Source of the DNA: Muricea muricata
Taxonomy: Eukaryota > Cnidaria > Anthozoa > Malacalcyonacea > Plexauridae
DNA length: 64,000 nt
Assembly: GCA_963855995.1 (NCBI GenBank)
Contig: OY979730.1
Coordinates: 7,851,300-7,915,299 of the forward strand
Direction of reading: 5' to 3'
Part shown: positions 1 to 25,290 of the stretch, in pieces
Layout of the letters: every line of letters starts with the position of its first letter
Numbering within the stretch: position 1 is the first letter of the stretch
Translations under genes and position numbers: made by a program
The notes under the pieces: generated by a model
Told to the model about the DNA's origin: nothing
What the model saw: the letters and a program-made list of their open reading frames with translations, nothing else
Database searches by the model: none

Positions 1-53
1 TAATTTTGATAACAATACAATAATTATGAAAGATAATTCTGAAAAATATATTT

Positions 54-12479
<12,426 letters not shown>

Positions 12480-12530
12480 ATCACACGCAGTTGAATCTAC
12501 AATTCCATTGTATTCGTCCTGTAAAAACAA
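12480..12530 (-). other. 5' UTR part of aminopeptidase first coding exon, with upstream splice acceptor
   Basis: On the minus strand a pyrimidine-rich tract ending in acag lies directly before GACGAATAC, about 40 bases ahead of the ATG at 12479. The frame is open back to this acceptor, but the ATG found further upstream lies in the intron, so translation is likely to start at MSAKFKK. This implies at least one non-coding first exon upstream, somewhere in 12531-14800; I could not place it. Confidence 0.55.
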
Positions 12531-14832
12531 AACACCCTCTTAAAACATGGAACAAAATACACGAAGACAGAGTAGTTTCTGACAAGAGCCTCATGAGGTA
12601 AAATTGAGCGGTCTTGCGGTGCAGCCATTGACTCTAACAGGGCTTATAAATTAACTCAATAAATAAGGTAAATTTGTCTTAAGCCAAATTTGTATTATTT
12701 TTGTTGTTGATAGCAACCTTGTTTATGATGTCTCGATTTTGATCGGCAAATTAGCTGCTATAGGATTGAGATGATATCTCGAATAATGTTGTCAATATTA
12801 TATAAAAATATGCGGGCAAATGTACGCGAAAGATGTAGATTCCTTAACTACCTAAAACGATCGTTTCCGGTGGTAAAATCACCTACATCTTGCAGACTTT
12901 GCATCACATTAGACAAAGCTGCAACAAGTTGTGACGTAACTGAACAACCTACAAGCTATACTAAGTTCAGGCTTTGCCTTTAATCGAGTTGGTCATCGAC
13001 TTCGTGACCTTCGAAAATAAACTGGCTTGAGCCGACTCCTGACTTCATTTCCGTCTATACTGTATAGACCTCAATATTTCCGGACTAATTTCGTACAAAA
13101 TCCTTTTCCCGCAAACAATTTGATTAGATATAAAACGAATCGATTGTCAGCAGTTGGTTTGATAATGACTTTGCAGGAAGGTCGAAATATCACCAGAATT
13201 TTTTCTCTTGTTTTTCTAAATAACTCCGTAAATGTGGAGTACACAAAATGATGATATCCGGAGTTTGTTTCGTTTAATATAATCTCGTACAAATTGAAAT
13301 TTAGCAAATCCTTCGAAGTTTCAAATCCAAGCAAATAATACTAATAACATATTACAGCAAGGAGTCCTTCTTATAGAAAAAATAAAAAACAGTATCCATT
13401 CTGAACGACGACAAGCCGCTAACTATTACCTTATCGAATATGAATTGATTATTAACTGTAATAGGCTAGCTTCATGCAAATTTCTACCTAGATTGTATAA
13501 ATACAGTGTGGCTGAATTGACATAGGCTTTTGAGACATACCTGACTTCAACAGCTTGTTTTTGACTTCTTTCGGTGGAACAAATATCTATCAAAATCATG
13601 AATCTAAAACTGTACTTTTAGTCGGGGTACTAAGAGATAGTTATTTATTTTAAGTTTCCAGTTTGTTTGTCTTTGAAACTGGTACAAGGGTTATTGAAGA
13701 CAAAAGATCCGAGCTTTGCTGCAGGTAAAATTTTGTTCAATAGAACACGGCGAGGTATATTATATGTGGACTGGTATCGAGTTGAGCTGGACTGAAGTAA
13801 ATTAAATCAACCGAGCGAGTTTTGTTGACGCTGCTGTCGGAATAGCAAGTAAACTTTTAAACTTCATGCGAACTGATATGTTCCTTACAAAAGATATTTC
13901 TTTGTATGTACACCTAGTTTGCCGATACTGAGGAACATGACAAAACAATTGGTTTGAAAGAAAATGTCCGCCGCAATATTTCCTACTTTGCTTAAAATTT
14001 TAGTAAGAAGGAACTTTAGTAGCTAACGTAATCAGTGAAGCTATTCTGCCTCTTCAGCACTCTTATTGCCAGGAGTCTTTGTAAGATCTTTGTCGACCAG
14101 ATAGAAAGATATTAAACAGAGAACCATTAGCATACGGGTGAAGAAAATTTAGGCGGTGAATTAATGGCTTATTATTAGCCCATATCTTTGTACCTTGATT
14201 GCTCTACATACTATTCGAAAGTTTCGGTAGAAGTTGAAAACAACATTCACTATTATTATTTTGCAAAAATTTTTTTTGGGGAGGGAAACTCGTTATGCCT
14301 CAAACTTTTGCCAACTAGAGTCTGGAGTAAAATTGGCGAACAATTGTAGGGTCTTTTGATGGAAATAGAACGGACATCTTAAGGTTCTATACAGCCCTGA
14401 GCCACTTCCTGGCTGAGTCAAGCACATTCTCGCTAACCTGCGCACCGCTGACCTCGCTTGGAGAAACACTTCAAACTTCTTTTTACTTCGCCAAAGTATA
14501 ACACAAGTGACGACGGAAGCAAAAAAGCAAATATTAAACAAAAATCTTATCTCGTTGCAAGGAAAAAGTAGTTCATAAGAAATTACCTTAAATTTAATTA
14601 CTTCGTTACTGGGCAAGAACGCTTAGTTAAAAAGTTCAATCAATGAACTGTGACGAAGTTGTGCCTCTGTCACTAAATCTTACACCAAGTACAAGATTGT
14701 ACAGTCTTCAAAATAGAGATTCGAACGACTTATAAATTTACAACATTGTATCAATACTGCTTTTGTAAACTATTACATATATGTACACAGAACACAGCTA
14801 ATTCGTTGAAGTCAAAGAGTTACTACCCTATA
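12531..14832. other. Intergenic region between divergent aminopeptidase and RENBP genes
   Basis: No supported protein gene. Short open frames on both strands have no recognisable motifs. The two flanking genes diverge, so both promoters and the non-coding first exon of the aminopeptidase should be here. I could not identify a convincing core promoter. Confidence 0.5.
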
Positions 14833-17800
14833 ATGGATAAAGGGCATGCTAACCTCATCAGTAAACTGAGGGAGTTTAAAATCACTTTTGAGAAGGAGCT
14901 AGACACTGTGATGAGATTTTGGTTCAAGAATTCTCATGATGCTTCAAATGGGTATGGATGCCCGAGTGTTTACTGCATTTTTTCGTCCAGTACATGGACC
15001 AACTCATCCCCCCCCCTCCTAAAGTTTATGGCACCACCAGTAAAAAATATGATAATCTTTCTATGCTAGCAGATCTGGCCTACATAAAACAGATACATAT
15101 TTTGTGTTTAGAGGATTTTATAACTGTTTGGATGAAGATGGAAGTGTTTATGATACAACAAAATATGGATGGCTGCAAGGACGACAGGTAGATTGTCCGA
15201 TCACATACAGGCTTAGGGCTCAAAATAAAATCCAGTCACCAGTCTATGATCGACGACATTTTAGATTTAACTGGTTAAGTGAGGTCGGTCAAGGTGACTG
15301 CCCCTTATGTCACATCATCCCACACTTGTATATCAGGTCCTGCAGAGAATTTGACCAGTCGGCAATGGTGTTTAACTGGACACTGGAAGAACTGACTGAC
15401 TGTCCCAACATGGAACATTATTTTGAGCCCAACCTAGCTGCAGGTACTCAGTTATTCCACATATATTACTATGCACCCATTGCATAGTAATGTAGGGTTT
15501 TTCCTTAGGTGCATTTTTTTCAGAGAAGATTGAGTGAAGGGGAACTGCAAGGGGGTGGTCCCCTAAAGTAGATGATATAGGGAGTGATATTTCAAATGCA
15601 AAGAGCAAGTTATGGTCATTGTCTACCACTATCATTATATTGGTAGAATCATACTAGCATACTAATGCCAATGCTGTAATTTGATTGGCTACTCTACTTG
15701 CTATCTATTCCTCGATAGATAGCGAGTAGCAGTGGCGTAGGAACAGGGGGGCTGGGGGGGCTCGAGCCCCCCCAAAATTTTTTATGGAGGGGCTAAGCCC
15801 CCCAAAAAAAATCCGTCCGGTGTGATTTTAATCACGTGAATGTTGTGTTAGATAGTGTGTTAGAATGGTTAGAATGTTAGATTTCCCTGTTCTCGTGTCA
15901 ATATCTAATTACATTGTTAGTTATAGGACTTGACTTCCATAAGCATTTAGTACAGATATCAGAAATTCACATTCACTAATCAACATCCAAACTTCAACTG
16001 ATGCATTTTTTCTTGAAATCGTTATACATTATTCACATTTTTTGTAAAAAATGTGCCAAATTTAGCTCATTTTTGCAATCAAAATAAACTCCAAATGAAG
16101 TGCCCAAATCGCCGGAAATGGCGTTCCCAGGGTTCTAGTTTTCAAAATTTCCCGGGGGAGGATGTCCCCGGACCCTCTACAGAACTCGCGCCTTCGGCGC
16201 TTGTATGTCCAGCCCCCCCCAACTTTTAATTTGTTCCTACGCCTCTGGCGAATAGCAATTCTCGACCTGTGGACGAATTTAACGCTAACAACACCATTGT
16301 AACTGAGCTGAATGCTTTGATGGAGGGTTGACTTTCAAAACTTGATGGAAGATTAAGTATTTGGGGTCATTAAATGGTCCTAAAAATGCCCTGAAAAAAC
16401 CCTGGCTGAGTCTAACTTGTGAATGTTGTAGGTGTGGATGTACTGCAAACTGTACATTAGTACACAAGAATATCACACAGAAGATGTTTTGGATGTTGCG
16501 AAGAAAGGTAATGAGAGAATGTAGCCCGTAGCAGGTTCAGTTCAAATTTGTTTCATGAAACACCATAACATTTTAGAAATGGTTCCATTAGAGAGGTCCA
16601 AATAATGATCCCTGAGGATAACCAGGCTACATATTCATTCTGAGGACAACTGTGTTTGTAATTTTTTTATGTACAGATATTAATTGTGACAAATTGATTA
16701 CAATTGAAATTACAAATTAATGTCTCTCATTCTTTTTTCACCTCCTGGTTCTAAATTTCCTATTAAATGATAATGGCACTGATAATTACAGCTTTTTACG
16801 TATCTAGCTAGACCTTTTCGGTAATTACGTTACAGCTAACACTGTTTTCAACTTAGGGCCACCTGTGTGGATTTTAAGTTTGTTTTCACAGGCTATGGTC
16901 AGAGCCCCAGAAGATCCTTCGTCAACACATGCATAAAAAAGAATTTTGGTTTTTGACCAATAAATGTGGAAATAAGGTTAAACACGAAACCGAGGGTCAT
17001 GGCCCCTCAGCCTCGTTTTCGTGTTTAAGCATACTCCATGTTTAATAGTCAAAATCCCAAATTCTTTTTTATGCATGTGTTGACAAAGGATGTTCTGGCC
17101 CTCTGACCATAGCCTGTGAGAAACAAACTTAAAATCCACTACATTTAAGGTAGTCCATAGTTGAAAACAGTGTTAGCTGTGACGTAAAGCCCGTTTTCCA
17201 CTAGGTGAATTTTTTCGTGCGAAAAGAAGAATTCGGCAACGTGATTGGTTAACTTTGGTTGGCGAAAAAAATCGCCGCGAACAAGTAGGAACCGTTCCTG
17301 CTTTTTTTACTGTTCGTACGAACAAATTCGCCAAGAGGAAAACTGGCTTAACTACCAGAAAGGTCTCTTCTTAAGATATTTCGGCTGAAACACACGAGCT
17401 TTCTGCAATCTTGGATTTTCAAGGATATTGCTTGTACATCTCAAATGGGGTCACGCGACGTTTAATTACTGACAAGCAGCGATTAGAACGAACCAGAAAC
17501 TCGTTTCTACCGTGCTATTTATATCACGCATGTTAAGTAAAAGCACTTTGGCCAACTATTATTTGTTTGTTATTTCATTACGAGTAAATTATTAAGGCTT
17601 ATCCCACTTGTGACACCATGTAGTGAGCTCAAGAATTTATCCAAGATGGTGAGCTCAAGAATTTATCCAAGATAGATATCCAAGATTTATCCAAGAGAAA
17701 ATATCTCAAGATTAGATATGAGAAACCTGTAACAGGCTTTTGTTAGCTATTTCAAAAGCTCTTTCAAGTCAGTAAAGAATATATTTCGTTACCATAACCA

Positions 17801-20800
17801 TTTGAAATAAAGTTTATTTCATTGTCACTTTTCTTTAAGGAGGTGATTTTCTTATGAACTATCTGAGAAGGCCAGAGGATAACAAGTGTTATTTTATGAC
17901 GACTTGTGATGGTAAACCTATGAAAATACAGCGAACAATATTCTCTGAATGTTTTTATATCATGGCCATGGCTGGCCTTTATCAAGCAACCAAGGAAAAA
18001 ATATATAAGGTGAAACAAAATGGCGAAACATTCTGTAAAGTTCTCCGTTTCTCCAAAACTTTGCAGAAAGACTAGGCACAGACTAGGTGAATTATAAAAA
18101 CAAAGTTTGAGCCAAATTTTTCGTATTTCAGCACTAAACAGATCGCCAAATGTGCGACGTTTCAGCGCGAAATTTTGACGCTAAGAAAATATGCGATGAA
18201 AAATAGAGGACATATGGAAGTACGAAGAAACTATAAATGTCAAACGATTTTTCAATATATTTATAAATGAACTTTTTTTAGCCTTATTTAATTGATGGCA
18301 TAAACTGCAACTTATAGCAAGTTTACTCCATCATTACAACTTCGAGACTACCAAATATTCATGGCGACCGTTGATTGCTTTGCAAGTTGCAAGAAAAATT
18401 GCCTTGTGCAACCATAGATATAGGAGACCTAGATTGCTGACTCGGCGCAGCAGGCGTGGCAATTTTTTAAAATTCAAAATGGCGGCTCAACCGGGCAAAA
18501 ATCATAGAGCGGTATAGGGAAAAACCATGTTTTTTGCATTTTACGTCGTCCTACAGCTTCCGATCCCGTTCCGACTCATTATTTTGGAAAGAGCTAACCG
18601 ATGCGAAGGTTTTGAATGTATGTTTGTTATAATTAGTACATTTTGCAATTTATATTTTACATTTTTACAACTGGGCAAAGGTGGGTAAAGATCAAAAGCG
18701 TGCGAACCTGTCGGCCTGGTTTCATTTCCTATGAATTTCTTCGGTCTTTTACGAGATTTTCCAACGTAACGAGATATATATCTAGTTATTCTAAGATCTA
18801 GTACTGTTTATTTAGTTCTTTCATCGTTTTTTTCGACCAAAATACAGTATTTTCATCTGAAATTTCTGCTGTGGCAATGCATGCCAAAAATATCTGAATA
18901 TTTTCCAGTATATATTATGGATAATAAAATATCTATTGCTTTTTAACTACCCATGTATAAGCATGCCTGAATATTGTCCAGCATATACCTATGAATAATA
19001 AAATATTGTTCATATACCTACTATCCATGGTATAACTGCCAGGTCCTTCCATAAGTATTAAGTCTATATAATACTGTACATTTGTACACCATATATCCTT
19101 CATATAAAAAGAATAGTTTAAGACAATAAATCATATAAAAAGTATACTTTAAGACAATAAAATAACAAAGCTTTCAATAGCATAAAAACAACTTGTTTTG
19201 TAAATACTGTAATGACAACAAAATGTAGTTTTGAGTTTGTTGGCTACATATAATACCATAATATAAAACTATTTACAGTTTTAATTATGCAAAGAATGTT
19301 AGACCAAATAAGATCTTGTTTTGAACATCATGCAACAATTCTGTCAAAGACTTTTGTTCACATTAGTGAACCAATAATACATCTTTCCCTTAAGTTTGCA
19401 CTATTTTAACTTCTCATAACCAATCCCAGCATGTAACAAATTGAATAACAGCAATGAAATGGGCAGACTGGATGTCAACTAAATATTCAGTCTGGCATGC
19501 ATGAGAAACACTTTATACCTGACAACTTTATTAATATTACAGGAGAGCAAGTAATAGACCAATCTGAAAAAGATGCCATCCCATCTATTTTTGATTATCC
19601 TTTCCACCTTGTTAAGACCATGAACACATTGATATTGTCTTGTCAGAGGTTTTACTCAAACTTTGTTTTGGCAAAGGAAATCCATCCCAGAGGCGAAAGC
19701 TGAATAGCTTTATTCTTTTTGGCAATGACTGACTAATCAATATGGCCTGGACTGTAAAAAATCAATCAGGTGTCTTGGGGAGGGAACTAAGATACTTTAA
19801 CAATTTAATGCATAGCTATACTATACACAAATTAGTTAGTTACTTCAAATTAATGCATTGAAAACTTTTTCTGGCATTAGCTCTCAATAAAAACCTGATT
19901 GTTTCATCACTTTTCACAGTCTAGGCCATATGGACTTGAGATTCCGTGACACATGTGCAGCAGCAAGGTCATAGTAAACAAAGCATCAGAGTTTTCAAAC
20001 CAGCAGAGTAGTAGACCAGATAAATCAAGCAAAATAGGTTGAAACTTCACAATATTATTCCCTGTTTTATGTTCCAACCTAGATCCTTAAGAAAAAAAGT
20101 ACCCAAAGAACCCAAACCTTTATTTTCTGCAACAAATTGTCTCGAACATTTCGAACAGCTCAACCGGCCAAATGCTATGATCTTCAGAAAACGTTTCGCG
20201 ATCGATTATTTCGACTTTAATGAACTTAAATTGTACAAATATACATTCAAAACCTTCGCATCAGTTAGCTCTTTCCAAAATAATGTGTTATGACGGGATC
20301 GGAAGCTGTAGGACGACGTAAAATGCAAAAAACATGGTTTTCCCCTATACCACTCTATGATTTTTGCCCGGTTGAGCCGCCATTTTGAATGCTCATAGTT
20401 GCCACGCGCATGCCTTATGAATTCTACCACAGTCAGCAATCTAGGTCTCCTATATCTATGTGTGCAACGGTGTGTAACATTTGACCTTTCTGTTTCTCTG
20501 TTCCTACTTTTCGACAAACAGTGAAAGGTTTTAGAGCCATAGTCTTAACCGGGTAACTGTGGGTAGCCTTCGTTACGAATCTAAAAATTGTACAGTATAT
20601 TGCACTCTGTCCAAATTCAGAATCAGTGCAAGAATACTATCTTCAGTAGTAGTATCTTTATTTGGGGTCATGTCTAGATGTGTGCTGTGTGCCATAATAA
20701 AAAACTTGTCTATTTGACAGGAGGAAGCGTTGTCTGTACTGACCTCAGTACTTCACTGGATACATGTGGATGATGCAGCTCTGGGACGACCTCAGCTATC

Positions 20801-23800
20801 GGGATCACCTCCTGTCAACGCAATGAACATTCCAATGATGGTGATTTGTGTTTTGAATGAAGTTTGTGAAGGTGATGAGGGTTTAACTTCGCAGTATGAA
20901 GAGGAGGTGAAATGGGCAGTGGATGAAATCTTGAAACATGTACAGGCTAGTAAGCTGAGGTATTTTTCCCTAGTCCGGTTTCCCACTGAATCCTGTAATC
21001 TGGTTGGCTCATGAGCGGTCCGGTTTTTCCCTAGACGGACCGCTCAACCGGACCGCTAACGGTTTTCCCTTGCGCTTACCATATGCTGGGGGCGAGCTCG
21101 GGCACAGTTTCTTCCGATCCGGACCTCCTATCCGGTAAATAACATATATGTATTTGTCGGGGTCCTGAAGGCGGAGGGGGAGGGTCTTTTTCCAATTTCC
21201 CAGCCCAAGTGTTGACAAAATCCAATTGTCCAAATGCACAAATCCTATAGTCCTATTGGCTGTCCTACTGGCTGTTGTGCTCAAATTTTAATCCCATTCC
21301 CATTTTTCTAATTTTTTTTGGCCAATGGACCCCAGCACCAGTGCATAGAATGTGCAGTATCAGAGCTGGGGAATTTTTTATTCATTTATCAGCATTTATT
21401 ATTTAAATTTTTAAACATTTTTTCGTGCTTTTTTAAAATTTTTATTGTAAATTGCAATGCTCATTTGACTTTACGCCTACGTTCTGTGCATTCGTGGCCT
21501 TTTTTGCAATTCAACTGTTAAAGACGGTTTCTATTAAGTTTATTGATTGAAACTGTAAAGCAAAACCACATTTTGTTTAGCCACTACATTTCAAAATAAT
21601 ATCAACCTAAGTCAGAACTGCATTGCAAGATACAAGACTGAAGAGTTTAAATTGATATTCCTTGGTACACCAGTCATCAGTGGTAACTTCCACTCAAACA
21701 TGATATTAATACTGAAGCAGGCATTGATCGTCAGCGATTTTTCAGAGATTTTGTTATTCCCATATGCATATGTTAACAGCATAATCGTTTTCCTCACTCA
21801 AATTTCTCTGGAGTACTTTTATAGTAGGAATGTAAAAGTATAAATACTGTAAAAGTACTTTTATAGTAGGAATTTAAACCTTTTAGAACAAATATACGAC
21901 TCGGAGAATCCTAGAACATTTAAGTCAGTGTGCGTCAAATGCTACTCAACTCGGTCTCTTGATAGCTAACTGGTAATAAGGTCATGTTGTTGATATTTTA
22001 GAATAGGATGTAATTTGTTTTTATATAATGTATATATATTGTAACTTATTGTAAGGAACCCCGTTATTGGAGAGTATCTTTGTGGTTAGTCCCCGCCTGA
22101 ATAGTATGTGAATATTGTAAAGTATTAGTCTTATTTATGTCTGTTATGTTTGACGAAAATTGTAAAATAAATAAATAAATAAATAAATAAAAGGCTGCTC
22201 GTATTATAATTCGCTTTCAGAGAAATGGATCTGTTATCTTAGAAAACGTAGACACGAATGGCAAAGAAATTCCAGGAAGTCACGGTCGTCTTATGAATCC
22301 TGGTCACGCCATCGAAGCGGGTTGGTTTCTTTTGAGGCACGCCCTGCTCCATAACGACGACGACCTTAAACAAACTGCGATAGAAAAGTTCATAGAATTG
22401 CCTTTTAGTATAGGATGGGATTCCGAGAATTCGGGATTGTATTATCTTTTGGATGCAAATGGATTTTCGCCGACGCAACTCGAATGGAATATGAAGTTAT
22501 GGTGGCCACATTGCGAGGCTTTGATCGCGTTTCTAATGGCGTACAAAGAAACAAAAAGTGCGAAGCATTTGGAAAGTTTCTGTAAGGTTTTTGAATATAC
22601 CAGGACTCATGTAAGTTTTGTTCACGTGATTTTTATGTTTATTTGTTTCTCAAAGTATAGTTAGTAGCACTAAAGATTAGTTGGATTTATGCGAAACAAC
22701 GTTTGAATGGATATATAAATTGCAATATACTTTCTTTTTGGCTTATCGTTATCAATAAGAACCTTTGAGATCATTGGAATATTCGCTATTAAAATTTTGC
22801 TAGCATGGCTTGTTTCTGAAGTATTGAAGAACAAATGACAGGATGACACTATGCGCTTGCTTAATTGTTCATTCTAATAGTTCTTTGCAATGAGTCAAAC
22901 TGAATTTTTAGTGCAGCTTTTTTGATTGTAATATTTTACATTTAATGTGAACTGTTCACGTTTGTAGTGTCGTTATCAAGTGAATGAAATGATCAACTAA
23001 CGAATGATCCAATTACTAAATCAGTTTGAATAAATTAAACTCGATGATTCTTGGATTGATTCTCAACGTGATTTATACAATACTATTATTTATCAACGAA
23101 GCCACGATATCTGTCTATGAGGTACTGGATTTAATGTCAATACTTGACAATTAATAGATTACGAGCTCGAGATTTCTATGCGGTGATAGTTGATAAGGGC
23201 GAGTCGACCATCCCTGCAGAGAAATTGAGCGCGAAAAATTTAATTGTTTAATAAAAAATTGTTCTTTAAGCTATTTCACGTTAAGAAGTCTACAAATTAT
23301 CTTTGAATTGAAAATTATTGTTTCGCTGTTTAATATCTATCGAGGAATAGATAGCGAGTATACTAGCCAATCAAGTGACAGCACTTGCAGCAGTACACTA
23401 GTATGATTTGGTACTAACAGTTCCATTTGGTAATAAATAGTTTCATTCTTTGCCCCAGGAGTCACTTGAAGGAATCAGCATGTTTTTGTGTTCCTAAGAC
23501 AATCTGTAGGCGGTAACAAAATAACAAAGCATACTTATCCGAGGGTTCAGTAGATAACCCTTTGTCACGAAATCACTTTCTTTCTACACGCGACCCCACT
23601 AGCCTCGCTTAGATGTTCTCCTTCCAGTTCTTTTCCGCAATTTTCACAATCGTGAATAGGGTTTATAAGTGATAAATTAGAAAATCAAGAAAAATGCTCG
23701 AAGTTCGATTTATTGTGTTTTTCAGTTTTCAGACAACAAACATGGAGAATGGCATGGTTACTTGAACGAGGAAGGGAAACCAACACATAGATTTAAAGGT

Positions 23801-25220
23801 GGTCCATTTAAAGGTAAAATTAAAAGTTTGTATTTCAAATTTAAGGGTGGATTTTTTTAGCAATTACACCTAACAATTTACTTAATAATTTTTAGCTTAA
23901 CAATTTACCTTTGACCTATTCGCAAGCAATAGCGCAGCCAGCTCGACGATTTAGTCCCGTTATGCATATGTATTCATGTTTACTGACTCTGAAAACAACA
24001 ATTTCTAAAAAAATGAATCATAATGATTTGGAACTAGCACAGAGGGGCTATATTGGCGGCTGGCTACGCTGATGCTTGCAGAAAATATAATTTAAAAACA
24101 CATCATTTCGCGATTCCGTTCAAAGGAAGACTGCTGCAGAAGTTGTCTGCTATGGTATTGTGAGGCAGAATTGGGGAACAGCATCTTTTGTTTTGCTCTA
24201 AAATTCATCCCTAAGTTAATATTAGAGACGGGTTTCGCCCATAGAAATAATAGATATCTATTATTTCTATGGTTTCGCCGCAGTCTTTGATGTACTCCGT
24301 GTATACAAAAAAACGCAACCACTTAGTATTCTAAAAGTGTTCACTTTGTTTTTAAGCACGATAGATTTTAAATTCCTGGGTCGAGTTGGAACGCTATTTT
24401 GAATTCACATATTTCAGTATATTAAGTGGTCGCACTTTTTAAAAACACCCTGCAGTGTTTGATGATGAAACAGTCTATTGTATTACCGTGTTTGAAAGTC
24501 CATTCACATGACAGAATGAGATGATTTGTCGAAGTGCTCATTCATTCTATCTTATATTTCTTGGCAATTGCTTTTCCTGGAATTGAATTACTCGGAATTT
24601 AACGATCACCGGAACTTTAACGATCTTTTTTCCTATCGTTTTAATATCATTGTACCGCTTATTTTTACCTTTTCCCTTCGGAAAATTCTTGCTCCCCTGA
24701 AGTTAACGCCCTAGTTAACTGACCTCTTTTAGTTAATGCATTGCATGTTCTTGTGCCGCGCGAGACCGGAATGGGATGCTTGCTACAGCTGATGTTTTGC
24801 TACGATTCTGAAATTCTTGTTTTTATATTACATATAACTATTAGTAGCTTCAATTCGAAGGTCCGTTTTTAACGATAAATATTCACGTATTTATTTAGTA
24901 AGTTGGCAAAACTCAGAAAAATAAAGCTATTTGTTTCCCCCATTAAGTTATACTTCAGTGGATAACCTCTTTTAACCGGCTGGGTCGCCTCGTGCAGAAG
25001 GTTCCCCGGTCTTAGTTCACCTTTAAATACGACTGCCAACACCCCCCCCCCCCACCCCCTCTCATCCCTCTGTTGTTACCTTCGTTTTGTGTCTATTATG
25101 AAGACTAATTTATCTTTGCTTTTAATAATGTCTTTAGGTTGTTTTCATGTACCTCGTGCTTTACTTATGTGCAGCAAGATGATCGATAACATCATCGCCG
25201 AAAGGGAAGCGTCATCATGA
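14833..25220 (+). CDS. RENBP: N-acylglucosamine 2-epimerase (renin-binding protein), complete 8-exon gene
   Basis: Interconverts N-acylglucosamine and N-acylmannosamine, linking amino-sugar salvage with sialic acid metabolism in the cytosol. Exons: 14833-14951, 15112-15187, 16432-16507, 17840-18009, 20721-20945, 22221-22610, 23726-23813, 25138-25220. They total 1227 nt, every junction is in phase, and the protein is 408 aa, close to the vertebrate length of about 420. Family motifs appear in order: [37 protein letters not shown] (His251), PTQLEW, KLWWPH, GGPFKGCFHVPR (Cys383, His385; the Cys matches the essential cysteine near 380 of the mammalian enzyme). This fits an (alpha/alpha)6 barrel. 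The donor of intron 5 (20946) is GC instead of GT. Intron 1 is only 160 bp, while the others are 1.1-2.7 kb and loaded with mobile elements. Confidence 0.96.
15731..16250. mobile_element. Non-autonomous element with GTGGCGTAGGAAC ends and poly-G/C segments
   Basis: The left end AGTGGCGTAGGAAC is inverted at the right end (GTTCCTACGCCTCTG). Inside are self-complementary G- and C-runs around CTCGAGCCCCCCC, and a GC-rich block with CCCGGGGGAGGATGTCCCCGG. No ORF. It lies in RENBP intron 2. The adjacent 15640-15730 stretch (CTATCTATTCCTCGATAGATAG hairpin) recurs in opposite orientation near 23330-23410 in intron 6. Confidence 0.7.
16808..17369. mobile_element. Foldback element (about 560 bp with nested insert), RENBP intron 3
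   Basis: Long imperfect inverted arms: AGACCTTTTCGGTAATTACG with TACAGCTAACACTGTTTTCA on the left is mirrored on the right by TGTTAGCTGTGACG and ACCAGAAAGGTCT. The right arm is split by a second element (17188-17348). A half copy without that insert is at 42400-42632. Confidence 0.75.
17188..17348. mobile_element. 161-bp MITE with 3-bp TAA target duplication, nested in a foldback element
   Basis: The ends AGCCCGTTTTCCACTAGG and CAAGAGGAAAACTGGCT are inverted repeats with several mismatches, flanked by TAA at 17185-17187 and 17349-17351. The related sequence near 42600 reads GACGTAATTACC without the insert, which serves as an empty site. The 3-bp TSD suggests a PIF/Harbinger (Tourist-like) MITE. 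Confidence 0.75.
18413..20460. mobile_element. 2-kb non-autonomous DNA transposon, ~210-bp terminal inverted repeats, 8-bp TSD
   Basis: Left arm 18413-18620 and right arm 20242-20460 are inverted copies, starting CATAGATATAGGAGACC at the outer ends. The 8-bp direct repeat TGTGCAAC flanks it exactly (18405-18412 and 20461-20468). The 1.6-kb interior is AT-rich and has no transposase-like ORF. It lies within RENBP intron 4. The 8-bp TSD is compatible with the hAT superfamily, but long arms are unusual there. Confidence 0.85.
22163..22192. repeat. (AAAT)n microsatellite
   Basis: A run of AAAT units, 28 bases before the acceptor of RENBP exon 6. Confidence 0.9.
24231..24279. mobile_element. 31-bp perfect palindrome flanked by 9-bp direct repeats
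   Basis: GGTTTCGCC at 24231-24239 is repeated at 24271-24279. Between them is a short AT-rich insert that, with its flanking C and G bases, makes a perfect 34-base palindrome centred on GATATC. It looks like a tiny hairpin insertion with a target duplication, in RENBP intron 7. Confidence 0.75.
24526..24700. repeat. Dispersed repeat, copy 1 (copy 2 at 28420-28540)
   Basis: The segment beginning CTTATATTTCTTGG and containing TTTAACGATCACCGGAA recurs in direct orientation at about 28420-28540 with few differences. No coding capacity; family unknown. Confidence 0.6.
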
Positions 25221-25290
25221 AACATCATACAATTTCTAATTGGTGTTAGACTACGCAGGAAATGCTAATCATGTTTCTTTGCTTTCTTAA

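Noticed and set aside
14293-14616. Minus-strand 107-codon ORF upstream of RENBP
   Set aside because: No motif, splice evidence or homology that I recognise; composition is like the neighbouring non-coding DNA.
14958-15191. Plus-strand ORFs across the RENBP exon 1/2 junction
   Set aside because: They read through intron 1 in wrong frames; the in-phase exons give the conserved RENBP sequence.
20206-20517. Minus-strand ORF of 103 codons
   Set aside because: It lies in the terminal inverted repeat of the 18413-20460 element and reads from the repeat arm; no protein motif.
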